Shown here: positions 1 to 5,681 of the stretch, piece by piece
Layout of the letters: each line of letters begins with the position of its first letter
Numbering within the stretch: the stretch's first letter is position 1
Assembly (NCBI GenBank): GCA_016935935.1
Contig: JAFGPZ010000103.1
Span: forward strand, 1-6,187
Direction: 5' to 3'
From: Deltaproteobacteria bacterium
GTDB lineage: Bacteria > Desulfobacterota > Syntrophia > Syntrophales > UBA2210
DNA: 6,187 bases
The notes under the pieces: model-generated
The model's database searches: none
What the model was told of the DNA's origin: nothing
The model's input: only the letters and a program-made list of their open reading frames with translations
Program-made: the position numbers and the translations under genes

Positions 1-38
1 ACAACGATCATTAAAGCAAATATAATTTTCTTAATCAT
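1..38 (-). CDS. 5' end of a gene for a probable exported or membrane protein (cut by window edge)
   Basis: Only the first 12 codons and part of the next are inside the window. The peptide reads MIKKIIFALMIV: two lysines followed by an uninterrupted hydrophobic run, which is how a Sec signal peptide or a first membrane helix begins. The ATG (38 to 36 on the minus strand) is supported by a textbook Shine-Dalgarno, AAGGAGG, five bases upstream. The gene is divergent from thpR and separated from it by about 470 bp. Its family cannot be told from this fragment; export or membrane insertion is an inference from the N-terminus alone. Confidence 0.75.
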   Translation of the reverse strand, partial: MIKKIIFALMIV

Positions 39-43
39 GCCAA

Positions 44-50
44 CCTCCTT
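44..50 (-). promoter_or_regulatory. Strong ribosome binding site for the left-edge gene
   Basis: The minus strand reads AAGGAGG with a five-base spacer (TTGGC) to the ATG at 38-36. The near-perfect complement to the 16S 3' end and the good spacing are the main evidence that the truncated gene is real. Confidence 0.8.
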
Positions 51-128
51 ATAGTTATTGTTTCTCGGAATTTAAACATCAAGATCTCAATATAAGATAG
101 AACCCTCATGAATCGACAAAGGTTACAC

Positions 129-144
129 TGATGCCTGAGCATCA
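129..144. repeat. Perfect inverted repeat TGATGC-CTGA-GCATCA
   Basis: Two 6-base arms flank a four-base centre. It lies about 90 bp upstream of the leftward ATG, inside the presumed 5' leader of the left-edge gene. It could be a small operator or an RNA hairpin in the leader. No T-run follows on either strand, so it is not a terminator. Confidence 0.4.
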
Positions 145-201
145 ACACCACACTTTCCATGAAACTATGGATTTTTACTTTCACACAAAAGTTCAAACAG
201 C

Positions 202-227
202 CGTCGCAATGACGCGACCCACCGCGT
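202..227. repeat. Overlapping, mutually exclusive small stem-loops
   Basis: GTCGC (203-207) pairs with GCGAC (214-218), and ACGCG (212-216) pairs with CGCGT (223-227). The two stems share bases 214-216, so they cannot form together. Four T follow the second stem on the plus strand, which gives it a weak terminator look. Overlapping alternative stems can be a switch, but at five base pairs each they may also be chance in a GC-rich patch. Confidence 0.25.
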
Positions 228-231
228 TTTG

Positions 232-260
232 AATATACTATATAAACACATATAAGTCCA
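232..260 (-). promoter_or_regulatory. Weak sigma-70-like promoter candidate for the left-edge gene
   Basis: On the minus strand a TGGACT box (260-255) is followed after 17 bases by TATATT (237-232). The -10 matches consensus in five of six positions and the -35 in four of six. It would start transcription near 225 and leave a leader of about 190 bases before the ATG at 38. AT-rich DNA produces such matches easily, so this is tentative. Confidence 0.3.
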
Positions 261-328
261 GAAATTTATCAAACATTTTCTGATCAGTGAGACAAATCTC
301 CTTAGTACAATGTTTTAGAATCCACAAC

Positions 329-351
329 CGGTCTTTAGAAAGGAAGGACCG
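329..351. repeat. Eight-base-pair stem-loop upstream of the thpR promoter
   Basis: CGGTCTTT (329-336) pairs with AAGGACCG (344-351) around a seven-base loop; seven pairs are Watson-Crick and one is a T-G wobble when read as plus-strand RNA. It ends 37 bp before the -35 box. No T-run follows, so it is not a standard terminator. It may be a protein-binding site or an unrelated hairpin. Confidence 0.35.
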
Positions 352-388
352 AGCCGCCACTATCACCGCCTGCCGAAGCTCTTTAACA

Positions 389-417
389 TTGACATGCAGT
401 TGCCGTTATTCTATACT
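389..417 (+). promoter_or_regulatory. Near-consensus sigma-70 promoter for thpR and the cluster
   Basis: A perfect -35 box TTGACA (389-394) is followed after exactly 17 bases by TATACT (412-417), which matches the -10 consensus in five of six positions. Transcription would start near 424, giving a leader of about 87 bases before the thpR start. Nothing else upstream of thpR comes as close to consensus. It is probably the main promoter for the rightward cluster. Confidence 0.7.
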
Positions 418-497
418 AAATTCCGCAATGATAGACAATTCTGTGTTTGCAGCCATTGACTTTTGCACTGTATATGAAGATATCGATTTGTATGGTA

Positions 498-503
498 GAG
501 GAG
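498..503 (+). promoter_or_regulatory. Ribosome binding site that decides the thpR start
   Basis: GAGGAG leaves one base to the ATG at 505 and seven bases to the ATG at 511. Normal spacing therefore selects 511, which gives a product beginning MAHEKQLRAF. Confidence 0.7.
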
Positions 504-510
504 AATGTTA

Positions 511-1092
511 ATGGCTCATGAAAAGCAGCTACGAGCCTTTCTGGCCGCGGAGATTCCTCCCAATGTAAAGAACAGCATAAGGAGAATTCAAGAACAGTTA
601 GCTCCCCTCATGCAGGGTATACGCTGGACAAAACCGGAGGGGATACACCTGACACTGAAGTTTTTTGGCAATATCTCAGAAAGCGATATACCCTGTATCT
701 CCAGAGCGGTAGAGAGGGAAGCGGCCGTCACAGTCCCTGTCACCTTGAATGCACATTCAATCGGCGCGTTCCCGGGACTGAGCAGACCCAGGGTATTGTG
801 GATGGGTCTTGAGGGTGATACGGACAGACTTTGTAAACTTCATGAGGCGATTGACTCAGATCTCCAGCAATGCGGCTTCCAAAAAGATGTAAGGCTTTTC
901 AACCCGCATCTTACATTGGGAAGGGCAAAGACGCAGAGAGGAATTTATTCCGGAATCAGAGAAATCATGGCAGAAAAGGAAAGATACAATGCGGGGCAGT
1001 TTGAAGTCAGCGGAATTACCCTTTTCAGAAGCGACTTGAAACCAGATGGCCCTCTATATACGAAACTTGCTTATTATCAATTTAACGGTTAG
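511..1092 (+). CDS. thpR: RNA 2',3'-cyclic phosphodiesterase (2'-5' RNA ligase family)
   Basis: The product has 193 aa and belongs to the LigT/2H phosphoesterase fold. Both signature motifs are present, HLTL at residues 46-49 and HLTL at 133-136; their two histidines form the catalytic pair. The N-terminus (LRAFLAAEIP) and the C-terminus (LFRSDLKPDGPLYT) are also typical of the family. Members hydrolyse 2',3'-cyclic phosphate RNA ends to 2'-phosphate and can join tRNA halves through a 2'-5' bond in vitro; the cellular role is poorly known. Two in-frame ATGs compete: 505 lies one base after the GAGGAG (498-503), too close, whereas 511 has seven bases of spacing and is preferred. The gene ends with TAG at the normal family C-terminus, which shows that TAG works as a stop in this genome. 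It lies 208 bp upstream of recA, a common association in Desulfobacterota. Confidence 0.93.
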   Translation: MAHEKQLRAFLAAEIPPNVKNSIRRIQEQLAPLMQGIRWTKPEGIHLTLKFFGNISESDIPCISRAVEREAAVTVPVTLNAHSIGAFPGLSRPRVLWMGLEGDTDRLCKLHEAIDSDLQQCGFQKDVRLFNPHLTLGRAKTQRGIYSGIREIMAEKERYNAGQFEVSGITLFRSDLKPDGPLYTKLAYYQFNG

Positions 1093-1096
1093 TCTA

Positions 1097-1125
1097 TTGC
1101 CATTGAACTGCGCAGCAATTACATT
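1097..1125 (+). promoter_or_regulatory. Possible recA promoter just after thpR
   Basis: TTGCCA (1097-1102, five of six to the -35 consensus) is followed after 17 bases by TACATT (1120-1125, four of six). It sits five bases past the thpR stop. It would give recA its own start near 1132 with a leader of about 170 bases. A perfect 8-bp palindrome CTGCGCAG (1108-1115) lies between the boxes, where a repressor such as LexA could act, but it matches no SOS box that I recognise. Confidence 0.4.
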
Positions 1126-1132
1126 CCAGCTG

Positions 1133-1155
1133 GCGCTCCTGTCAGGCGGAGGCGC
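1133..1155 (+). repeat. GC-rich hairpin in the thpR-recA spacer
   Basis: GCGCTCC (1133-1139) pairs with GGA-G-GCGC (1148-1155) around an eight-base loop, making seven pairs with one bulged G. No T-run follows, so it is not a canonical intrinsic terminator. It could attenuate readthrough from thpR, protect the 3' end, or form the start of the recA leader. Confidence 0.35.
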
Positions 1156-1251
1156 AGCGGAAATCTTTGATCGATGCATATACTCTAATGCAAGGCAAGG
1201 GATCATAAATCTTACGGAAGCCCTTAGACGGGCAGTTGTCGATCTCCTTTT

Positions 1252-1265
1252 TCCATGCATATGGA
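1252..1265. repeat. Inverted repeat TCCAT-GCAT-ATGGA ahead of recA
   Basis: Two perfect 5-base arms flank GCAT, 35 bp before the recA ATG. The octamer ATGCATAT inside it also occurs 81 bp upstream (1174-1181), and that copy is part of another small inverted repeat (TGCAT, eight bases, ATGCA, 1175-1192). Paired sites like these upstream of recA could be operators, but no known LexA consensus is matched. Confidence 0.3.
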
Positions 1266-1300
1266 GTACAAAATAACTGATAAAGGGGGATACAACTACT

Positions 1301-2323
1301 ATGGAATCACATACAGACAGAGAAAAAGCAGTTGAACTGGCAATAACACAGATTGAAAGGCAATTTGGGAAAGGTTCGATCATGCGGCTGGGAGGGGAAG
1401 AATACATCTCCGACGTGCCGGCAATACCCACAGGTTCTCTCAGTCTCGATATTGCCCTCGGAGTGGGCGGCCTTCCCCGCGGGAGGGTTATTGAAATATT
1501 CGGACCCGAGTCCGGAGGAAAAACAACGCTTGCCCTCCATGCTGTTGCCGAAGCTCAGAAGGAAAACGGGTTGGCTGGTTTTATAGACGCCGAGCACGCC
1601 CTCGATGTAACCTATGCCAGGGGGATAGGGGTAAATACCGATGACCTCCTCATATCCCAACCAGACACGGGAGAGCAAGCCCTGGAGATAGCCGAAGTTC
1701 TGGTCCGAAGCGGCGCTCTCGATGTTCTGGTAGTAGACTCCGTTGCGGCCCTTGTGCCCCGCTCCGAGCTTGAAGGGGACATGGGAGATGCGCAGATGGG
1801 GCTTCAGGCAAGACTGATGTCTCAGGCATTGAGAAAACTTACGGGAAGCATTGGCAGATCGAAAACGACAGTTATCTTCATCAATCAGTTGCGGATGAAG
1901 ATCGGAACCTTTTTTGGGAACCCCGAAACGACGACCGGCGGCAACGCGCTGAAATTTTATTCAACCATGCGTCTCGATATCAGAAGGATCTCAGCAATCA
2001 AGCAGGGACAGGATGTAGTGGGGAACAGAACACGTGTCAAAGTGGTGAAAAACAAGGTTGCTCCGCCATTCAGAGAGGCCGAATTTGATATTATATTCGG
2101 AGAGGGCATTTCCAGGGAAGGCGACATCCTTGATCTTGCAGCCAACAACGGCATTGTTGAAAAATCTGGGGCCTGGTATTCATACAGCGGAGAGAGAATC
2201 GGTCAGGGACGAGACAACACGAAGATCTTTCTGAAGGAAAATCCCGACACCCTTGAGAGAATTGAAAATGAGATCCGCGCAAAATTCAATCTCAAGAAGA
2301 AGGAAGAGAAGGTGGGTCAATAA
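1301..2323 (+). CDS. recA: RecA recombinase
   Basis: The 340-aa product is full length for bacterial RecA. RecA polymerises on single-stranded DNA, drives ATP-dependent strand exchange and stimulates LexA self-cleavage in SOS-proficient bacteria. Visible elements in order are: the N-terminal polymerisation helix with [11 protein letters not shown] (residues 21-31); the Walker A loop GPESGGKT (68-75), in which the second serine of the E. coli GPESSGKT is a glycine, a substitution also known in Deinococcus-Thermus RecA; the FIDAEHALD segment; the Walker B strand [11 protein letters not shown]-binding loop L1 with the [11 protein letters not shown] segment; and loop L2 with GNPETTTGG. The C-terminus ends in a lysine-glutamate mix (KKKEEKVGQ) and lacks the strongly acidic tail of E. 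coli RecA. An AAAGGGGGA ribosome binding site (1282-1290) precedes the ATG by 10 bases. The stop overlaps the recX start by one base. Confidence 0.98.
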   Translation: MESHTDREKAVELAITQIERQFGKGSIMRLGGEEYISDVPAIPTGSLSLDIALGVGGLPRGRVIEIFGPESGGKTTLALHAVAEAQKENGLAGFIDAEHALDVTYARGIGVNTDDLLISQPDTGEQALEIAEVLVRSGALDVLVVDSVAALVPRSELEGDMGDAQMGLQARLMSQALRKLTGSIGRSKTTVIFINQLRMKIGTFFGNPETTTGGNALKFYSTMRLDIRRISAIKQGQDVVGNRTRVKVVKNKVAPPFREAEFDIIFGEGISREGDILDLAANNGIVEKSGAWYSYSGERIGQGRDNTKIFLKENPDTLERIENEIRAKFNLKKKEEKVGQ

Positions 2324-2823
2324 TGGAGGCAGATCCTCTATACGAGAAGGCACAACAGAGTGCCCTTCGCCTTCTCATGTACAGAGGAAGAAGCGTTGCA
2401 GAGCTACGATCCCGGCTTAAAGAAAAAAGATTCCCCGATGATATTACAGAAAAAATTATTGACAGACTTAAAGAACTCAAATATCTGGACGATGGAATAT
2501 TTGCCAGGGACTGGGCTCGAAGCTGCGCTGTCAACAGGCTCTGGGGTAACAGAAAAATTTTTTTCAGCCTTAGAGAAAAAGGAGTTGCCATAGAAGTCAT
2601 CGAGCAATCTATCGAAATAGCGCGGAAGGAGATGAGCGAACAAACTGCGATAGCGCGGATTATGGAAAAGAGATTTCACAAAAGAGATCTGTCTCTCATC
2701 ACCATGGAAAAAGAAAAAAACAGGTTGGGACAAAATCTGACGGCCAGGGGATTTTCGCCGCATCTGATATTTGAAGCGCTGGCTAAGCTTGAAGGATTTA
2801 AAGTGTCTTCATCGGAAAGATAA
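2323..2823 (+). CDS. recX: RecX, regulator of RecA
   Basis: The product has 166 aa, a normal length for RecX. RecX proteins consist of three tandem three-helix modules that bind in the groove of the RecA filament and modulate, usually inhibit, its growth and activity. Family features are the arginine-rich first module with RSVAELRSRLKEKRF (23-37), the conserved YLDD followed by FA (54-61), the second-module GxxKIxxxLREKGV-like stretch (75-87) and a C-terminal module ending near LTARGFSPHLIFEAL. Its ATG shares one base with the recA stop (TAATG), and a GGTGGG stretch at the end of recA serves as ribosome binding site, so translation is probably coupled to recA. Two homopolymer runs (T7 at 2558-2564 and A7 at 2714-2720) lie in frame as potential slippage sites. 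Confidence 0.92.
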   Translation: MEADPLYEKAQQSALRLLMYRGRSVAELRSRLKEKRFPDDITEKIIDRLKELKYLDDGIFARDWARSCAVNRLWGNRKIFFSLREKGVAIEVIEQSIEIARKEMSEQTAIARIMEKRFHKRDLSLITMEKEKNRLGQNLTARGFSPHLIFEALAKLEGFKVSSSER

Positions 2824-2839
2824 CAGGAGAAACACATTT

Positions 2840-5479
2840 ATGACCGGCAATGAAATAAGAGAAAAGTTTTTGAAATATTTTAAAGAAAGAGGACATACAA
2901 TTATTCACAGTTCGCCTCTTATACCGAAGGAAGACCCTACGCTTCTGTTCACCAACGCAGGCATGGTTCAGTTTAAAAACCTCTTCCTCGGACAGGAAGA
3001 CCGGGGCTACAACAGAGCAGCCACATCACAGAAGTGCGTCAGGGCAGGCGGAAAGCATAATGATCTCGAAAATGTAGGCTTTACCGCCCGTCACCACACA
3101 TTTTTCGAAATGCTGGGCAACTTTTCATTCGGCGACTACTTCAAAGACGACGCCATAAGCTGGAGTTGGGAATTTCTGACCAATGTATTGGGGATACCTA
3201 AAGAAAAGCTATGGATTACTATTTTCAAGGACGACGACGAGGCCTTTGAGATCTGGAATAAAAAGGTAGGTATACAGGCGGACAGGATTGTCCGTATGGA
3301 TGAAAAGGATAATTTCTGGGTAATGGGCGATACGGGGCCCTGCGGTCCCTGTTCGGAGATACTCTATGACCAGGGGAATGGCGTAGGCTGTGGAAGGCCC
3401 GACTGTGACGTAACCTGTGATTGTGACAGGCATCTCGAATTGTGGAACCTCGTTTTCACCCAGTTTGATCGAGACAAGTCCGGAACACTGACTCCCCTTC
3501 CAAAACCAAACATAGATACAGGACTCGGGCTGGAAAGACTTGCCGCTGTTCTGCAAGGAGTGGAAAGCAACTATGATTCCGATATGTTCAAGGAAATTAT
3601 GGAACACATAGGGAAGGTATCAGGGAAGCGTTACGGCGACAGCAGGGAAAGCGATGTATCAATGAGAGTCATAGCCGATCACTGCCGTGCCATAACATTC
3701 TTGATAAGTGACGGTGTCCTCCCAAGCAACGAGGGACGGGGATATGTCCTGAGACGAATACTGAGAAGAGCAGCTCGCCATGGAAAGCTGCTGGGACTCA
3801 ACAAACCCTTTCTCAATGGTCTTGTGCCCGTTGTCATCGAAAAGATGAAGAATGCCTATCCGGAACTTCTGGACAAGGAATCCTATGTGGAAAAAGTCGT
3901 TGTCAACGAAGAGAAGCGATTCATGGAAACACTGGATGCGGGTATGAGAATATTCAATGACCAGGTTATACATCTTAAAAAAAAGGGGGAAACGATAATC
4001 CCTGGCGCCATTGTGTTTAAACTCTACGACACCTATGGATTCCCCACCGACCTCACGGAAGAGGCCGCCCGGGCCTCCGGCTTCTCTCTGGATATGAACG
4101 GTTTTCAAGAGGCCATGGAAACACAGAGGGAAAAGGCGAGGGATTCCTGGAAGGGAAGCGGCGAAGAATCTGTTTCAGATGTTTATCGGAATATGTCACT
4201 GAGGGGAATTTCCACCAACTTTGCCGGATATGAGACAAATACCGAACTTGAATCATACGTCATTGCAATACTCAAGGAGAACAGGGAAGTGGACAGTCTC
4301 GCTGAAGGTGAAAAGGGAGAGATATTTGTCAAAGAAACACCCTTTTACGGTGAGGTGGGTGGCCAGATCGGCGATACCGGGGTTATAAGAAATGATGATT
4401 CTCTCTTCGATGTGTGGGACACACAGAAACCACTCGATGATCTGTTTACCCATATAGGAAGAGTAGAGCGGGGCAGAATAAGCGTGGGAGACAAAATCAT
4501 ACTTCAGGTTGATGATAATACAAGGAGATCAATCGAGGCAAACCATTCGGGCACCCATGTATTGCAGGCGGCACTGAGGCGGGTTCTTGGAAACCACATC
4601 AAACAGTCAGGTTCTCTGGTTAATTCGGAAAGATTGCGGTTCGACTTTACTCATTTTGCCAAGATTGACGATGAAGAACTGGAGAAAGTGGAGCAACTGG
4701 TAAATGAATACATAAGGAGGAACCTTCCCGTCAGCACCGAGGTTCTACCTCGGGAAGAGGCCATAAAAACAGGTGCCACCGCCGTCTTTGACGAAAAATA
4801 CGGTGATGTTGTCCGCATAGTAAAAATGGGCGATTTCAGCATGGAGCTCTGCGGGGGCACTCATGTTCTCAGAACAGGCAACATAGGGTTTCTCAAAATA
4901 ATCAGCGAGTCAGCCATCGCGGCCGGCGTTAGAAGGATTGAAGCGGTTACAGGGATTGAAGCGGTGAGATATGCGCAGAAGATTGAAAGGCAGCTGAAAA
5001 TATCTGCGTCTCTCATAAAGGCAAATCCCTCGAAACTCTCAGGCAGGGTGGAGAAATTTTTGCAACACCAGAAAGACATGGAAAAGGAAATAGAAATGTT
5101 GAAGGGGAAGCTTGCATCGCGCGACTCTTCAGACCTGATTGGAAAAACCAGAGACATAGAGGGAGTCACCGTGCTTGCGTGCCTGGTTGAAGCGTCGGAC
5201 GCCAAGACCCTGAGAGAATTTGGCGACAAGGTAAGGGACAGGCTCAAATCGGGTATTATCCTGCTGGGTAGCAAAATAGGAAATAAGGGGATGCTGCACT
5301 GCATGGTCACAAAGGATCTGACAGACAAATTTCACGCAGGCAATATCGTCAAGGAAATCGCGCCCATTGTGGGTGGAAGCGGAGGTGGACGTCCCGATAT
5401 GGCACAAGCTGGCGGAGGCAACCCTGAGAAATTAGAAGAAGCACTTAACAAATTGTACGAGATCGTGCGTCGGAAATGA
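2840..5479 (+). CDS. alaS: Alanyl-tRNA synthetase
   Basis: The 879-aa product is a complete bacterial AlaRS, a cytoplasmic class II enzyme that charges tRNA-Ala and clears misacylated serine and glycine. The catalytic domain starts with EIREKFLKYFKERGH and contains RAATSQKCVRAGGKHNDLENVG (from R59) plus class II motif 3, GLGLERL (228-234). A cysteine-rich insert (CGRPDCDVTCDC) precedes LELWNLVF. The editing domain has HSGTH (zinc ligands H569 and H573) and CGGTH (C671, H675). A coiled-coil linker around 715-765 leads to the C-Ala/DHHA1 domain with the glycine-rich GGSGGGRPDMAQAGGG (845-860). The ATG at 2840 has AGGAGA nine bases upstream and gives the family N-terminus MTGNEIREKF; an upstream in-frame ATG at 2771 lies inside recX and is rejected. 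The recX-alaS gap is 16 bp, so alaS is expected to be cotranscribed with recA and recX. The stop is 9 bp from the stop of a convergent small gene. Confidence 0.98.
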   Translation: MTGNEIREKFLKYFKERGHTIIHSSPLIPKEDPTLLFTNAGMVQFKNLFLGQEDRGYNRAATSQKCVRAGGKHNDLENVGFTARHHTFFEMLGNFSFGDYFKDDAISWSWEFLTNVLGIPKEKLWITIFKDDDEAFEIWNKKVGIQADRIVRMDEKDNFWVMGDTGPCGPCSEILYDQGNGVGCGRPDCDVTCDCDRHLELWNLVFTQFDRDKSGTLTPLPKPNIDTGLGLERLAAVLQGVESNYDSDMFKEIMEHIGKVSGKRYGDSRESDVSMRVIADHCRAITFLISDGVLPSNEGRGYVLRRILRRAARHGKLLGLNKPFLNGLVPVVIEKMKNAYPELLDKESYVEKVVVNEEKRFMETLDAGMRIFNDQVIHLKKKGETIIPGAIVFKLYDTYGFPTDLTEEAARASGFSLDMNGFQEAMETQREKARDSWKGSGEESVSDVYRNMSLRGISTNFAGYETNTELESYVIAILKENREVDSLAEGEKGEIFVKETPFYGEVGGQIGDTGVIRNDDSLFDVWDTQKPLDDLFTHIGRVERGRISVGDKIILQVDDNTRRSIEANHSGTHVLQAALRRVLGNHIKQSGSLVNSERLRFDFTHFAKIDDEELEKVEQLVNEYIRRNLPVSTEVLPREEAIKTGATAVFDEKYGDVVRIVKMGDFSMELCGGTHVLRTGNIGFLKIISESAIAAGVRRIEAVTGIEAVRYAQKIERQLKISASLIKANPSKLSGRVEKFLQHQKDMEKEIEMLKGKLASRDSSDLIGKTRDIEGVTVLACLVEASDAKTLREFGDKVRDRLKSGIILLGSKIGNKGMLHCMVTKDLTDKFHAGNIVKEIAPIVGGSGGGRPDMAQAGGGNPEKLEEALNKLYEIVRRK
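3977..3989 (+). other. A8G5 run containing a dnaX-type slippery heptamer within alaS
   Basis: Eight A followed by five G lie in the reading frame as AAA AAA AAG GGG, so the heptamer A-AAA-AAG is in the phase needed for -1 slippage, as at the E. coli dnaX frameshift site. After a -1 shift, 11 codons are read and a TAA follows at 4018-4020. The shifted product would be about 393 aa, ending before the editing domain. Only a weak GGG-CCC pairing and a TGGCGCCA palindrome (4003-4010) lie downstream as possible stimulators. Whether slippage happens is unknown. Confidence 0.4.
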
Positions 5480-5488
5480 GGAATTTGT

Positions 5489-5671
5489 TTATCTCCTGGC
5501 AACTCTCGACAATATAAAAACCACAAGGATAAAGAAAATAACAACGATGGCGGCAGCCATGACGCCAAACTGACTTACGTCATCCAGCCCCCTGTACCAG
5601 CTCAAAAGCTGATCATACTATTTATGATATAGATCTTTAAGCTTATCCAGTATTTCTGTAACTTTGTCCAT
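5489..5671 (-). CDS. Small single-pass membrane protein gene interrupted by an in-frame TAG
   Basis: The ATG at 5671-5669 opens MDKVTEILDKLKDLYHK, a 17-residue charged amphipathic stretch, followed by TAG (5620-5618). The same frame then continues for 42 codons, beginning YDQLLSWYRGLDDVSQFG and passing into a hydrophobic helix of about 22 residues (from VMAAAIVV to FILS) with a basic end (RVARR), to TAA at 5491-5489. Both halves together make a sensible 60-residue protein: soluble helix, membrane anchor, positive tail. Start support is good: GAGG (5683-5680) overlaps the stop of the upstream membrane-protein gene, eight bases from the ATG, an operon-like arrangement. No credible restart codon with a ribosome binding site follows the TAG. 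Explanations are a nonsense mutation (for example from CAG), a sequencing error, functional readthrough or a special TAG codon. I do not recognise the family. Confidence 0.5.
5596..5613 (-). repeat. Stem-loop four bases after the in-frame TAG
   Basis: On the minus strand ATCAGCT (5613-5607) pairs with AGCTGGT (5602-5596) around a TTTG loop: six Watson-Crick pairs and one T-G wobble. It begins four bases downstream of the TAG at 5620-5618. Recoding stops are often followed by a nearby RNA structure (SECIS-like for UGA, PYLIS-like for UAG), so the location is notable. The stem is short and could be chance. Confidence 0.4.
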
Positions 5672-5681
5672 GGCATCTACC

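Larger units (their letters stand above)
39..510. other. Divergent intergenic region of about 470 bp, no convincing gene
   Basis: No frame here has both a start with a ribosome binding site and a recognisable protein. A 74-codon plus-strand frame from 287 to 511 is open, but it lacks a Shine-Dalgarno, has an unstructured composition and contains the thpR promoter, so it is probably not a gene. The stretch holds an AT-rich segment around 228-256, three inverted repeats (129-144, 202-227, 329-351), a weak leftward promoter candidate and a strong rightward promoter. It most likely serves as the shared control region of the leftward secreted-protein gene and of thpR. Confidence 0.6.

Noticed and set aside
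35..109. 24-codon minus-strand leader frame that ends overlapping the left-edge gene start
   Set aside because: The ATGA overlap is suggestive of a leader peptide, but no Shine-Dalgarno precedes its ATG and the peptide shows no run of regulatory codons.
456..485. TTGACT as a second promoter close to thpR
   Set aside because: No acceptable -10 box lies at 16-18 bp; the TTGACA/TATACT pair upstream is far better.
287..511. 74-codon open frame upstream of thpR
   Set aside because: No ribosome binding site, no recognisable domain, and it contains the near-consensus thpR promoter; better explained as a chance frame.
1046..1276. Open frame after thpR containing a YSNA stretch reminiscent of CinA
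   Set aside because: CinA genes often neighbour thpR/recA, but the spacing around the motif does not fit CinA, flanking residues do not match, and there is no ribosome binding site. Most likely noncoding leader of recA.
2771..2839. Upstream in-frame start for alaS inside recX
   Set aside because: It would add 23 residues unlike any AlaRS N-terminus; the ATG at 2840 has its own ribosome binding site and gives the family start.
4935..4965. 13-bp direct repeat GGATTGAAGCGGT within alaS
   Set aside because: The two copies encode IEAV twice within the conserved RRIEAVTG region; it looks like coincidence or a tiny local duplication without consequence.
5653..5676. Alternative small-gene start ATG at 5676 in another frame
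   Set aside because: It would give a 24-residue peptide without features, and its spacing to GAGG is only three bases; the ATG at 5671 is better placed and gives the membrane-protein frame.
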